NCBI RefSeq assembly: GCF_003627755.1
Contig: NZ_CP032694.1
Location: forward strand, 3,339,501 to 3,403,500
DNA: 64,000 bases
DNA from: Rhizobium jaguaris
Lineage (GTDB): Bacteria; Pseudomonadota; Alphaproteobacteria; Rhizobiales; Rhizobiaceae
Direction: 5' to 3'
The position numbers and the translations under genes are program-made. This document shows, one piece after another, positions 1 through 8,793 of the stretch. Every line of letters starts with the position of its first letter. Position 1 is the first letter of the stretch. The notes beneath the pieces were generated by a model that did no database searches, had not been told where the DNA came from, and worked only from the letters and a program-made list of their open reading frames with translations.

Positions 1-449
1 CTGGTAAGGGGCGTCAGATGAAAATCGTCGGGGATTGGTGTCGGAAACGGCGAGCCGAAAACAGCGCAGGAAGAGGTAAAGACGACCCGCGGCTTATAGC
101 CGTCCTCCGTATGGGCGGCACGGATCGCTTCGAACAGTTGCCGGGTGCCATCGAGATTGATGCGATACCCCTTGTCGAAATCGAGTTCCGCCTCGCCGGA
201 GACGATCGCCGCAAGATGGAAGATCACATCCGGCCGGCGGGCCACGATCTTCTCCGCTGTTTCTGGTGCAGACAGATCGCGAGCGCGGGCCTTCACCTTG
301 CCAGTGAAACCCTGAGGCACAGGCGGTTCGATCACGTCGATCAGCGATAGCCGCGTGATCTCCCGGCCGCCAAGACCGCCATCGGCCACCAGCCTTGCCG
401 TCAATTTCCGGCCGATCATGCCGGCTGCTCCGATGATGGCTATGTGCAT
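1..449 (-). CDS. denD: NAD-dependent epimerase/dehydratase family protein, D-erythronate dehydrogenase-like (5' part only)
   Basis: Only the first 149 codons are present; the gene runs off the left edge. The ATG at 449-447 opens directly into a Rossmann fold, with the NAD-binding loop IGAAGMIGRKL at residues 6-16. This is followed by the extended-SDR signature VIFHLAAIVSGEAELD near residue 75 and INLDGTRQLFEA near residue 96. The TSSCAVFG stretch carries the expected catalytic-region serine; the YxxxK motif would lie outside the window. The HLAAIVSGEAELDFDKGY pattern is typical of DenD-type oxidoreductases, which oxidise D-erythronate C2 in a four-carbon sugar-acid route. The family is clear. 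The substrate is inferred, and the downstream partners that could confirm it are not visible. Confidence 0.72.
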   Translation of the reverse strand, partial: MHIAIIGAAGMIGRKLTARLVADGGLGGREITRLSLIDVIEPPVPQGFTGKVKARARDLSAPETAEKIVARRPDVIFHLAAIVSGEAELDFDKGYRINLDGTRQLFEAIRAAHTEDGYKPRVVFTSSCAVFGSPFPTPIPDDFHLTPLT

Positions 450-632
450 GGAATCCTCCCTCGCAACTGACCATCAACGGGCGGCTCCTTCGGCCCGATG
501 TACGTCAATCATTTTGCCTAGGTGTTTGATAAACCCATGGCGTCAGCATGCAAACGAAATTGGCGGGCGAGTGGCAAAATCTTCGAAAAACAGATTGGCC
601 GAAATGGAAAATATCAAAATCAACGGGAGATC

Positions 633-665
633 AAAAAAGAAGGGCGAGACCTTGCGGTCCCGCCC
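633..665 (-). terminator. Rho-independent terminator after the RND pump gene
   Basis: Read on the minus strand, the arms GGGCGGGACC and GGTCTCGCCC pair around a GCAA tetraloop and are followed by TTCTTTTTT. It lies 43 bases past the stop of the RND gene and fits the end of that leftward operon. The rest of the 450-707 gap shows no gene. Confidence 0.75.
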
Positions 666-707
666 CTGAAGTATCGGGCACTGGGGGTAACACCCGACAC
701 GGCGTTC

Positions 708-3700
708 CTATTCGGCGGCGATAGGGAGAATTTCCGCCGAATGGTTATTGTCGTTATGGTGATGCTGTTTCAGCGGACGGTTGCCCGTCAGCCTGCGGAT
801 CAGCACGTAGAACACCGGCGTCATGAAGATGCCGAAGAACGTCACGCCGATCATGCCCGAGAACACCGCGACGCCCATGGCGGCACGCATCTCGGCGCCG
901 GCGCCGGTCGAGGTGACCAACGGCACGACACCCATGATGAAGGCCATGGAGGTCATCAGGATCGGGCGCAGACGCAGGCGGCTGGCCTCGATGGCGGCCT
1001 GAACCGGCGTGCGGCCGTCGAACTCCAGCTCGCGGGCGAACTCCACGATCAGGATCGCGTTCTTTGCCGACAAGCCGACGAGCACCACCAGGCCGATCTG
1101 GGTGAAGATATTGTTGTCTCCACCCGTGAGCCAGACGCCGGTCAGCGCCGCCAATACGCCCATCGGCACGATCATGATGATGGCGAGCGGCAAGGTCAGG
1201 CTCTCGTATTGGGCGGCCAGCACGAGGAAAACCAGCAGCAGCGCCAACGGGAAAACAACGACGCTGGAATTGCCGGCCAGAATCTGCTGGTAGGTCAGGT
1301 CCGTCCATTCGAAGTCTATACCGGGCGGCAACGTCTCATGCAGAATCTTCTCGATCGCCGCCTGTGCCTGGCCCGACGAGTAGCCAGGCGCCGGGCCGCC
1401 ATTGATATCAGCCGCAAGGAAGCCGTTATAGCGGTTCGTGCGTTCCGGACCGGTGGTGGCGTCCACCTTCAGCAGGGCTGAAAGCGGGATCATCTGGCCC
1501 GATGCCGAACGAACCTTCAACTGGCCGATATCTTCCGGCTGAGCGCGGAACTTGGCATCGGCCTGCACGCGGACGCTGTAGGTGCGGCCGAAGGCGTTGA
1601 AGTCGTTCACGTAGAGCGAACCGAGATAGATCTGCAGCGTCTGGAAGACGTCCGTGACGGAGACCCCGAGTTGTTCGGCCTTGGCGCGGTCGAGATCGGC
1701 AAAGAGCTGCGGCACGTTGATCTGGAAGCTCGAGAAGATGCCGGTGAGTTCCGGCGTCTGGTAGGCCTTGGCGATCACTGCCTTGGCCGCCTGGTCGAGC
1801 GCCTGGTTGCCAAGGCCGGCGCGATCCTCGATCTGCAGCTTGAAGCCGCCTGTCGTGCCGAGGCCGTTGACCGGCGGCGGCGGGAACATGGCGATGAAGG
1901 CATCCTGGATGGCGCCGAACTTCTGGTTCAGCGCCATGGCGATCGCTCCGCCCGAAAGGTCCGGCGTCTTGCGCTCATCGAAGTCCTTCAGCGTCACGAA
2001 AACGATGCCGGCATTCGAGGAATTGGTGAAGCCATTGATCGACAGGCCCGGGAAGGCGATCGCATTGGCCACGCCCGGCTGCTTCAGCGCGATGTCCGTC
2101 ATGCGCTTAATCACGTCTTCTGTACGGTCGAGGCTCGCGGCATCCGGCAGCTGTGCAAAGCCGATCAGATACTGCTTGTCCTGCGACGGCACGAAACCGC
2201 CGGGAACTGTGGTGAACAGGCTGTAGGTCGCACCCACCAGCGCGAGATATAGCACCATGACGATGCTCTTGCGCGACACCAGGCCGCCGACGCCCTTGCC
2301 GTAGTACTTCGAACCGGCCCCGAACGCCCGGTTGAAGCCGCGGAAGAACCAGCCGAAGATCGCGTCCATGAACCGCGTCAACCAATCCTTCGGCGCATGA
2401 TGGCCCTTCAGGAGCAGGGATGCCAGTGCCGGAGACAGGGTGAGCGAGTTGAAGGCAGAGATGACCGTCGAGATGGCGATCGTCAGCGCGAACTGGCGAT
2501 AGAACTGGCCGGACAGACCGGAGATAAAGGCGAGCGGCACGAACACCGCGACGAGGACCAGCGCGATCGCGACGATAGGACCGGAGACTTCCTTCATGGC
2601 CTTGTAGGTGGCGTCTCGCGGACTGAGCCCGTTCTCGATATTGCGTTCGACGTTCTCGACCACCACGATCGCGTCGTCCACGACGATACCGATCGCCAGC
2701 ACCAGGCCGAACAGACTGAGCGCGTTGATCGAGAAGCCGAAGACATACATCACCGCAAAGGTGCCGATAATCGACACCGGAACGGCGATCAGCGGGATGA
2801 TCGAGGCGCGCCATGTCTGCAGGAACAGGATAACGACGAGGACGACCAACGTGATGGCCTCGAGCAGCGTGTCGATGACCTTCTCGATCGAGGCGCGAAC
2901 GAATTTCGTCGTGTCGTAGACGATCTCGTACTTGACGCCAGCCGGCATTGCCAACTGCAGCTCGTTCATGGTCGAGCGCACGTTGTTCGCGATCTCGATC
3001 GCGTTCGAACCGGGCGCCTGGAGAACCGCGACGGCGACGGCCGGCTTGCCGTCGAGCAGCGAACGCAGCGTATAGTCTTCCGCACCGAGCTCGACGCGGG
3101 CGACGTCGCGAAGGCGGGTAATCTCGCCGTTGGCGCCCGTCTTGACGATGATGTTGCCGAACTCCTCGGGTGTGCGCAGTCGGCCCTGGGCATTGACGTT
3201 GAGCTGCAGATCCACGCCCTGCCGGCTGGGTGAGGCACCGATGATGCCGGCCGCAGCCTGGACGTTCTGGGAGCTGATCGCATTGCTGATGTCGCTGGCG
3301 GCAAGATTATGCTCGGCCGCCTTCTGCGGATCGATCCACACGCGCATGGAATAGTCGCCGGCGCCGAAGACCTGCACCTGCCCGACGCCTTCGATGCGGG
3401 CGAGCCGATCCTTGACGTTCAGGGTCGCATAGTTTCGCAGATAGGTGATGTCGTGATCGGCCCCGTCCGAGACGAGGTTGACGACCATGATGAAGTCGGG
3501 CGAGCTCTTGACGGTCGTGATGCCGAGGGCACGGACTTCCGTGGGCAGGCGCGGCTCGGCCTGCGAAACGCGGTTTTGCACGAGCTGCTGCGCCTTATCC
3601 GGATCGGTGCCGAGCTTGAAGGTGACCGTCACGTTGAGAACGCCGTCGGACGTTGCCTGGCTGGACATGTAGAGCATGCCCTCGACGCCGTTGATCTGCT

Positions 3701-3905
3701 CTTCGAGCGGCGTTGCCACCGTTTCGGCGATGACGGTCGGGTTGGCGCCGGGATAGGTGGCGCGCACGACAATCGACGGCGGCACGACCTCTGGATACTC
3801 GGAGATCGGCAGCGCTCTGAGGCCGATCAGGCCGGCGACCACGATGAGGACCGAAAGAACACCGGCAAAGACCGGGCGGTCAACAAAGAATCTGGAGATG
3901 TTCAT
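708..3905 (-). CDS. RND multidrug efflux permease, HAE-1 family, MexF type
   Basis: A 1065-residue inner-membrane proton/drug antiporter that would pump amphiphilic compounds out through a tripartite complex. The ATG at 3905 was chosen over an in-frame start 102 bases upstream because a strong GGAGGGGGC ribosome site precedes it and because MNISRFFVDRPVFAGVL is the canonical family N-terminus. The proton-relay pair of aspartates is in GIVVDDAIVVVENVER in TM4, near residue 400. The WRASIIPLIAVPVS and SAFNSLTLSPALASLLLK blocks resemble MexF closely. It lies 119 bases downstream of its adaptor gene. No outer-membrane channel gene is nearby, so the pump probably uses a TolC-like protein encoded elsewhere. 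Confidence 0.93.
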   Translation of the reverse strand: MNISRFFVDRPVFAGVLSVLIVVAGLIGLRALPISEYPEVVPPSIVVRATYPGANPTVIAETVATPLEEQINGVEGMLYMSSQATSDGVLNVTVTFKLGTDPDKAQQLVQNRVSQAEPRLPTEVRALGITTVKSSPDFIMVVNLVSDGADHDITYLRNYATLNVKDRLARIEGVGQVQVFGAGDYSMRVWIDPQKAAEHNLAASDISNAISSQNVQAAAGIIGASPSRQGVDLQLNVNAQGRLRTPEEFGNIIVKTGANGEITRLRDVARVELGAEDYTLRSLLDGKPAVAVAVLQAPGSNAIEIANNVRSTMNELQLAMPAGVKYEIVYDTTKFVRASIEKVIDTLLEAITLVVLVVILFLQTWRASIIPLIAVPVSIIGTFAVMYVFGFSINALSLFGLVLAIGIVVDDAIVVVENVERNIENGLSPRDATYKAMKEVSGPIVAIALVLVAVFVPLAFISGLSGQFYRQFALTIAISTVISAFNSLTLSPALASLLLKGHHAPKDWLTRFMDAIFGWFFRGFNRAFGAGSKYYGKGVGGLVSRKSIVMVLYLALVGATYSLFTTVPGGFVPSQDKQYLIGFAQLPDAASLDRTEDVIKRMTDIALKQPGVANAIAFPGLSINGFTNSSNAGIVFVTLKDFDERKTPDLSGGAIAMALNQKFGAIQDAFIAMFPPPPVNGLGTTGGFKLQIEDRAGLGNQALDQAAKAVIAKAYQTPELTGIFSSFQINVPQLFADLDRAKAEQLGVSVTDVFQTLQIYLGSLYVNDFNAFGRTYSVRVQADAKFRAQPEDIGQLKVRSASGQMIPLSALLKVDATTGPERTNRYNGFLAADINGGPAPGYSSGQAQAAIEKILHETLPPGIDFEWTDLTYQQILAGNSSVVVFPLALLLVFLVLAAQYESLTLPLAIIMIVPMGVLAALTGVWLTGGDNNIFTQIGLVVLVGLSAKNAILIVEFARELEFDGRTPVQAAIEASRLRLRPILMTSMAFIMGVVPLVTSTGAGAEMRAAMGVAVFSGMIGVTFFGIFMTPVFYVLIRRLTGNRPLKQHHHNDNNHSAEILPIAAE

Positions 3906-4024
3906 ATCAAAGCCCCCTCCGGGGTGAAAACGATGCAAAACCCCTGTCCGGCGATTTGAGAGCCGCCGGCGGATCATGTGATTTCGGAATGTCGGCCTTC
4001 TGCCCACGGGCAGAAGGCGAAGTC

Positions 4025-5215
4025 TTACTGAGCAGTCGCGACCTTCTCTGCCAATTGCGGCGCGACGACTGCACCGGGACGGATGCGCTGCAGCCCGTTG
4101 ACGACGATCTTTTCGCCGACTTTCAGGCCGTTCTCGATCACTCGCTGCCCGTCGACCAGCGAACCGAGTTGGACCTGCCGGTAATTGACCTTGTTTTCGC
4201 CATCAACGACGAAGACGAACTTCTTGTCCTGGTCGGTGCCAACTGCGCGGTCATCGATGATAATCCTGTTCTCGGCCTTCGGCTGGCCCATGCGCACGCG
4301 GACGAACTGGCCAGAGATCAGGCGTCCGCCTGGATTGTCGAAGATGGCACGCACCGCGATCGTGCCGCTGGCGGCATCCACCACGTTGTCGATGAGCTGT
4401 AGCTTGCCAGTGATCGGCGTGCCGTTGTCGCTGACCGTGCCGATCTGCACCGGGATCTGCTCGACCGGCGGCACCGTGCCGTCGCCGGCCGGCAACTGGG
4501 CGAGCGCGCCGGTGACGACCTGCTCATTGGCGTTGAAGCTGGCATAGATCGGATCGACCGACACGAGCGTCGTCAGCGCGGGCGAGGACGAACCAGCCGC
4601 GACAAGATTGCCCACAGTGACCTCGATCTTACCGACGCGGCCGGAGATCGGCGCCCGGACCTGCGTGTAGTCCAGACTGAGCTGGGCCGTCTGCAGCGCC
4701 GCCTGGGCCGCCTTCAGATTGGCCTGGGCCGCGTTGTAATTGCTGGAGCGCGTGTCGAAATCGCTCTGCGAAATCGTCTTGTTATCGGAAAGCCTCTGGC
4801 CGCGATCGAGCTCGACCTTGGCGAGGTCGAGCTTGGATTCGGCCGCGGCAACTTCCGCCTGCGCCTGGGCGACGGCCGCCGCATAGGGTGCCGGGTCGAG
4901 CGTCACCAGCAGGTCGCCCTGCTTGACCAAAGCGCCTTCGCGGAAATGCACCGACTGGATGGCGCCGGCCACACGCGGACGTACCTCCACACGATCGATG
5001 GCTTCGAGCCGGCCGGAAAACTCCTGCCAGGCGGTGATATCGCGCGCCTCGACGGCGGCGACGGTGACAGGGATGGCCGGCTTTGCTGCCGGGGCCGCCG
5101 CCTCGGTCGCTTGAGCGCCGCGCGGCAAATCCAGATAGAAGGCTGCGCCCGCAACGGCCACAGCAACACCCATGCCGGCGCCCCACAGGGCCCAGCGCTT
5201 ACCGTTGGACTTCAT
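4025..5215 (-). CDS. RND efflux periplasmic adaptor (membrane fusion) protein, MexE type
   Basis: A 396-residue adaptor linking the RND pump to an outer-membrane channel. An N-terminal membrane anchor (WALWGAGMGVAVAVAGAAFY, residues 8-27) is followed by a periplasmic body. The split lipoyl domain shows as VRPRVAGAIQSVHFREG and APISGRVGKIEVTVG, separated by an alpha-helical hairpin rich in Ala and Gln (about residues 100-175). The start at 5215 has GGAGAG seven bases upstream. There is no lipobox cysteine, so it is anchored by the hydrophobic helix. It is immediately upstream of the pump gene and 79 bases downstream of the hydrolase gene, so the three leftward genes are probably one transcript. 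Confidence 0.92.
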   Translation of the reverse strand: MKSNGKRWALWGAGMGVAVAVAGAAFYLDLPRGAQATEAAAPAAKPAIPVTVAAVEARDITAWQEFSGRLEAIDRVEVRPRVAGAIQSVHFREGALVKQGDLLVTLDPAPYAAAVAQAQAEVAAAESKLDLAKVELDRGQRLSDNKTISQSDFDTRSSNYNAAQANLKAAQAALQTAQLSLDYTQVRAPISGRVGKIEVTVGNLVAAGSSSPALTTLVSVDPIYASFNANEQVVTGALAQLPAGDGTVPPVEQIPVQIGTVSDNGTPITGKLQLIDNVVDAASGTIAVRAIFDNPGGRLISGQFVRVRMGQPKAENRIIIDDRAVGTDQDKKFVFVVDGENKVNYRQVQLGSLVDGQRVIENGLKVGEKIVVNGLQRIRPGAVVAPQLAEKVATAQ

Positions 5216-5294
5216 GTTAGTCTCTCCTTTTGATCCCGGCTTGGGGCACGGGATCGAAAATTCCTATCGTCTCGACATCATCAGGCTTAGTCGA

Positions 5295-6107
5295 TCAAGC
5301 CTGCACATCTTCGACAAAGCTCTTGAAACAACAGCAGACATCCTGTTGCCACGACGGCTTGTCTTTCGACTGCCCGCCGTAGATGGTGGGCCAGCCCGTC
5401 CCAGCGGGGAGGACTTGCTGGCGAACACGGACGCCGGCCCCTTTCAGGCGGCTGCCGTATTCCATGCCCTCGTCGCGGAGCGGGTCGTCCTCGGCCGTGA
5501 GCACCAATGCCGGCGCGAGGCCCGAAAGCCGCGAACAGTATCGAGGCGCCGCATAGGGGTGACAGACACCGCCCAGAAAACCCAGGTAACGGTTCCAACC
5601 CTCTGTCCAGCGCTCGCGCATGCCGCTTTCCTCCGCCTGGAGGAAAGATTTCGATCCCATGAAGGGATCAAGCAACGGCGAAATCAGCACCTGTCCGTCA
5701 AGCGAACCGGGCATCTGATCGCGCGCCTTCAAAGCCACGCCCGCAGCCACATTGCCACCCGATTCCTCACCGGCGACAAAGAGCAGCGATTTTTTCGCCC
5801 CGCCTAGCGCAAGCATGTTCCGCTTGTTGCCGAGATAGGCGAGAATCCCGTAGGCACATTCCAGCACCTGCGGAAAGGCATTGTGATTGCCGCTGCTGTA
5901 ATCGGCAGCAACCACGATCGCGCCAGCCTCCGCAAGACTTGCGGCCACCGGTCGGTCAATAGCATGCTCGGTATCGAGAAAGGCGCCACCATGCAGATAA
6001 AGCACGATCGGTGCTGCCTTCTTCATACCTTCGCCGTTGTAGATCCGTGCTGCGACCGGCCCTGTTGGCACGTTTTCCAGCAACACATCTTTCCACGGCG
6101 CACTCAT
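5295..6107 (-). CDS. Alpha/beta-hydrolase fold protein (HSL/esterase type) with an altered catalytic triad
   Basis: A 270-residue protein of the hormone-sensitive-lipase-like alpha/beta-hydrolase family. It keeps the oxyanion-hole motif LHGGAF (about residue 41) and the acid-residue region LTAEDDPLRDEG. The usual GDSAGGN nucleophile elbow reads GEESGGN, so glutamate occupies the nucleophile position and the serine is displaced by one. The usual histidine segment (family HGF) reads LPAGTGWP with no histidine. It may therefore be non-hydrolytic or use a changed mechanism. The ATG at 6107 was chosen because an AGGATG ribosome site lies just upstream; an in-frame extension to 6224 has no family similarity. 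It heads the efflux operon and faces a LysR regulator. Confidence 0.8.
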   Translation of the reverse strand: MSAPWKDVLLENVPTGPVAARIYNGEGMKKAAPIVLYLHGGAFLDTEHAIDRPVAASLAEAGAIVVAADYSSGNHNAFPQVLECAYGILAYLGNKRNMLALGGAKKSLLFVAGEESGGNVAAGVALKARDQMPGSLDGQVLISPLLDPFMGSKSFLQAEESGMRERWTEGWNRYLGFLGGVCHPYAAPRYCSRLSGLAPALVLTAEDDPLRDEGMEYGSRLKGAGVRVRQQVLPAGTGWPTIYGGQSKDKPSWQQDVCCCFKSFVEDVQA

Positions 6108-6243
6108 GAACCCACATCCTTGTCTATTCGATTGAACATGATCTCTTCGGAAAACTGTTTCTACACGTTTCCGATCATGTTCCAAATCACGCGGCACCAA
6201 GCGCCCCATACCGCGTTGCAACATTTACCCCTACAACATATTG

Positions 6244-6263
6244 TTATTCCGTTCCGAGAATAA
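6244..6263. promoter_or_regulatory. Candidate LysR operator between hydrolase/efflux operon and lysR
   Basis: In the 233-base divergent gap, TTATTC and GAATAA form an inverted repeat with an 8-base spacer, a layout typical of LysR boxes. It lies about 80 bases before the lysR start and about 140 bases before the hydrolase start. Assignment as an operator is inference. Confidence 0.4.
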
Positions 6264-6340
6264 GTAGCCTATATTCGATCAGACTATTCACGAGAACAAA
6301 CAATCGACCGCTTTTCGCTGCGGTCGAAGGGCACCCTGGA

Positions 6341-7252
6341 ATGGACCAGCTATCAGCAATGCGAGCATTTGCACGTGTGGTGGAGACGGGCAATTTCACC
6401 CGCGCCGCCACAACTCTCTCCATGCCGAAGGCGACGGTGACGACGCTCATCCAGTCGCTTGAGGCGCATCTGCACACCAAGCTCCTGAACCGCACGACGC
6501 GGCGCGTCATGGTAACGACAGACGGCGCACTTTATTACGAACGTGCCATTCAGATTCTCTCCGAAATTGAGGAACTGGACGGCAGCATCAGCAATTCGCA
6601 GAGTCTGCCGAGCGGCCGTTTGCGTGTCGAAATGGCCGGCGCTTTTGCCGACACCATCGTCATGCCGGCGCTCTGTGATTTTCATAAGCGCTATCCGGAC
6701 ATCCATATCGATCTCGGCGTGGGCGACCGGTTGGTGGATTACCTGGCGGAGAATGTCGACTGCGCCCTGCGCGCGGGCATGCCGAGCGATCAGTCGCTGA
6801 TTGCCCGACGCGTCGGAGAAGTGCATCTCGTCACCTGTGCCGCGCCTCGCTATGTCGAAAACTACGGCATTCCCGAACGGCCGGAAGAGCTGGAGGGTAG
6901 CCACTATGCAGTCAGCTATTTTCGCGCGCAGACCGGGCGGACGATTCCGTTCGAATTCCACCGCGGCAACGAATCGCTGGAAATCAGCCCCCGCTACATC
7001 CTCTCGGTTAACGACAGCCGCAGCTATGTCAACGCCACATTGATGGGCCTCGGCATTGCCCAAGCTCCGACCTTCATGGTTCGCGAGGCGCTTGCAAAGG
7101 GCGATCTCATCCCCATCCTTCCCGGTTGGACACGCAGCACTTTGCCGCTGCATATTGTCTATCCCCCCAACCGGCACCTGAGCAACAAGGTGCGCGTGTT
7201 CGTCGATTGGTTGGCGAAATTGCTGGCGACATCGCGGCTTGGAGCGGTTTAA
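6341..7252 (+). CDS. LysR family transcriptional regulator
   Basis: A 303-residue LysR regulator. The N-terminal winged helix-turn-helix is in residues 1-60 (FTRAATTLSMPKATVTTLIQ is the recognition part), followed by a linker helix and a periplasmic-binding-protein-like effector domain from about residue 90. The TRRVMVTTDGALYYERA block and the C-terminal VRVFVDWLAKLL are typical of the large LysR subgroup that controls a divergently encoded oxidoreductase or efflux set. It faces the hydrolase, adaptor and pump genes, so it is the likely regulator of that operon, as MexT is for MexEF. The effector is unknown. Confidence 0.92.
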   Translation: MDQLSAMRAFARVVETGNFTRAATTLSMPKATVTTLIQSLEAHLHTKLLNRTTRRVMVTTDGALYYERAIQILSEIEELDGSISNSQSLPSGRLRVEMAGAFADTIVMPALCDFHKRYPDIHIDLGVGDRLVDYLAENVDCALRAGMPSDQSLIARRVGEVHLVTCAAPRYVENYGIPERPEELEGSHYAVSYFRAQTGRTIPFEFHRGNESLEISPRYILSVNDSRSYVNATLMGLGIAQAPTFMVREALAKGDLIPILPGWTRSTLPLHIVYPPNRHLSNKVRVFVDWLAKLLATSRLGAV

Positions 7253-7253
7253 C

Positions 7254-7283
7254 AACCTTCTCCCCGGGGGCAGGGAGAAGGTT
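7254..7283. terminator. Hairpin between convergent lysR and CMD genes
   Basis: Perfect 11-base arms AACCTTCTCCC and GGGAGAAGGTT surround an 8-base loop. It begins 1 base after the lysR stop and ends 22 bases before the converging gene. It could stop transcription from both sides and shares its CCTTCTCCCC arm with the repeats at 34178 and 55944. Confidence 0.55.
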
Positions 7284-7305
7284 ATGACGCGATGATCCTA
7301 CATCA

Positions 7306-7764
7306 TCAGTTCCAGGACGCCCCTGCCGGATGCCGGACTGTCGCGTTCAAGCGGTTCCAGACATTGTCGACGGCAACCGAGATGATCAAAGCAGACAGCG
7401 CTTTTTCGTCGTAATATTTGGCCGCCTCATTCCAGACTTCATCGCTCACCGCGTCCGGCCGGTCGGCAAGCCGGGTCATCGCTTCGCCGAGCGCAAGGGC
7501 GGCGCGTTCGGCCTCCGTGAAATAGGGCATTTCGCGCCAGGCGGAGACGCCGACGATGCGCTCGATCTTTTCTCCTTCCTTCTGCAGCTTGCGGAAGCCC
7601 ATATCGGTGCAGACGCTGCAGCCATTGATCTGGCTGACGCGCAGATGAACGAGATCCATGGTGTTTTCAGTCACGCCGCGATCCTTAATCGAAGCGCTGA
7701 CTGCCAAGAGGGCTTGCAGGGTTTCCGGCAGGATGACGGCGGGGTTCTTCATGCGGGCTTGCAT
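7306..7764 (-). CDS. Carboxymuconolactone decarboxylase/AhpD-like protein
   Basis: A 152-residue alpha-helical protein of the AhpD-like superfamily. The redox motif CSVC is present (about residue 50). The histidine that usually follows four residues after the second cysteine in AhpD is a glycine (CSVCTDMG), so proton relay must differ. The start at 7764 is favoured over the adjacent ATG at 7767 because AAGGAG then lies at normal spacing. The gene is divergent from an ECF41 sigma factor. In that family the sigma gene is usually paired with a carboxymuconolactone decarboxylase, oxidoreductase or epimerase gene, which is its target. A GGTCACA-N16-CGTC promoter at 7902-7876 supports this. Confidence 0.85.
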   Translation of the reverse strand: MQARMKNPAVILPETLQALLAVSASIKDRGVTENTMDLVHLRVSQINGCSVCTDMGFRKLQKEGEKIERIVGVSAWREMPYFTEAERAALALGEAMTRLADRPDAVSDEVWNEAAKYYDEKALSALIISVAVDNVWNRLNATVRHPAGASWN

Positions 7765-7840
7765 CATTTTCTCCTTGAGGTGTTTTCAGGTGGCCCCAAT
7801 TCGGGCTCGATCTTGACGACACCGCCCCATGCCGATCCTT

Positions 7841-7867
7841 TGTCACGTCGGCTTGGTTTCGTTCGTC
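7841..7867 (+). promoter_or_regulatory. ECF41-type promoter for the sigma gene
   Basis: TGTCACG (7841-7847) and CGTC (7864-7867) are separated by 16 bases, matching the ECF41 consensus TGTCACA/CGTC known for this family. It lies 37-63 bases before the sigma start and would allow autoregulation. Confidence 0.6.
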
Positions 7868-7875
7868 ATAGGCAT

Positions 7876-7902
7876 GACGGAGCGCACACAAGGAATGTGA
7901 CC
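7876..7902 (-). promoter_or_regulatory. ECF41-type promoter for the CMD gene
   Basis: On the minus strand, GGTCACA (7902-7896) and CGTC (7879-7876) are separated by the same 16 bases as in the forward promoter. It points to the CMD gene, leaving a leader of roughly 100 bases. Its -35 element overlaps the region just before the sigma start codon. Confidence 0.6.
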
Positions 7903-7903
7903 G

Positions 7904-8788
7904 ATGGACGAAAAAAAGTGGCAGGCAGAAAAATTCGAGGCAAACCGGCCGCATCTGCGCGCGGTCGCCTACCGCATGCTCGGCTCGCGCACGGAGGCGG
8001 AGGACGCGGTGCAGGAAGCATGGCTGCGGCTCAGCCGTGCGGATATCTCGGACGTCGAAAACCTCAGCGGTTGGCTGACGACGGTTACCGCCCGCATCTG
8101 TCTCGATTGGCTGCGCTCCCGCAAATCCCGGCGCGAAGAGCCGCTGACTATCCATGTCCCTGAACCGGTCGTCAGCCACGAAGCCGGCACCGGTACCGAC
8201 CCTGAACGGGACGCGCTGCTCGCGGATTCGGTCGGCCTAGCGCTGCTGGTGGTATTGGAAAAGCTCGCTCCGGCCGAGCGGCTGGCCTTTGTGCTGCACG
8301 ACATGTTCGACATGCCATTCGACGAAATCGCCCCGATCGTCGGACGCACGACGATCGCCACACGCCAGCTCGCCAGCCGCGCCCGCCGCCGGGTGCAGGG
8401 AGCGCCCGTCGCGGCGGAAGCAGATCTCAGCCGCCAGCGCCATGTGGTCGACGCATTTCTGACGGCCTCCCGAGGCGGCGACATGCATGCGCTTCTCGCC
8501 GCTCTTGATCCGGATGTCCTCTTCCGCGCCGATGCCGTGGCAACGCGGATGGGCTCGCTGGCGGAAATCCGTGGACAGACAGCAGTGGCCGAAACTTTCC
8601 GCGGCCGCGCCCAGGGAGCCCTGCCGGCCGTCATCAACGGCGCTGTCGGCGCCATTGTCGTCCTCGGCGGAAAATTGCGCATCGCGCTCCGTTTTGCCGT
8701 CGGCACTGACGGCCGCATTATCAGCATCGATGCCATGGCTGATCCCGAGCAATTGCGCAGGCTCGATGTGTTGGTGATCGATCGGTGA
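7904..8788 (+). CDS. sigJ: RNA polymerase sigma factor SigJ-like, ECF41 group
   Basis: A 294-residue ECF sigma factor. Region 2 is in residues 10-75 (YRMLGSRTEAEDAVQEAWLRL) and region 4 near residues 120-165 (LAPAERLAFVLHDMFDMPFDEIAPIVG). A SnoaL/NTF2-like domain of about 100 residues follows. That fused C-terminal domain defines ECF41 and acts as a built-in regulator, so no separate anti-sigma gene is expected and none is adjacent. The ADPEQL segment near the end corresponds to the family's NPDKL-like element. AAGGA lies 9 bases before the ATG. It is divergent from its probable target gene, and both carry ECF41-type promoters. Confidence 0.88.
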   Translation: MDEKKWQAEKFEANRPHLRAVAYRMLGSRTEAEDAVQEAWLRLSRADISDVENLSGWLTTVTARICLDWLRSRKSRREEPLTIHVPEPVVSHEAGTGTDPERDALLADSVGLALLVVLEKLAPAERLAFVLHDMFDMPFDEIAPIVGRTTIATRQLASRARRRVQGAPVAAEADLSRQRHVVDAFLTASRGGDMHALLAALDPDVLFRADAVATRMGSLAEIRGQTAVAETFRGRAQGALPAVINGAVGAIVVLGGKLRIALRFAVGTDGRIISIDAMADPEQLRRLDVLVIDR

Positions 8789-8793
8789 AGGTA

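Noticed and set aside
522..3233. Several plus-strand open frames opposite the RND pump gene
   Set aside because: They are antisense to a 1065-residue pump with all its motifs and have skewed Arg/Gln/His composition.
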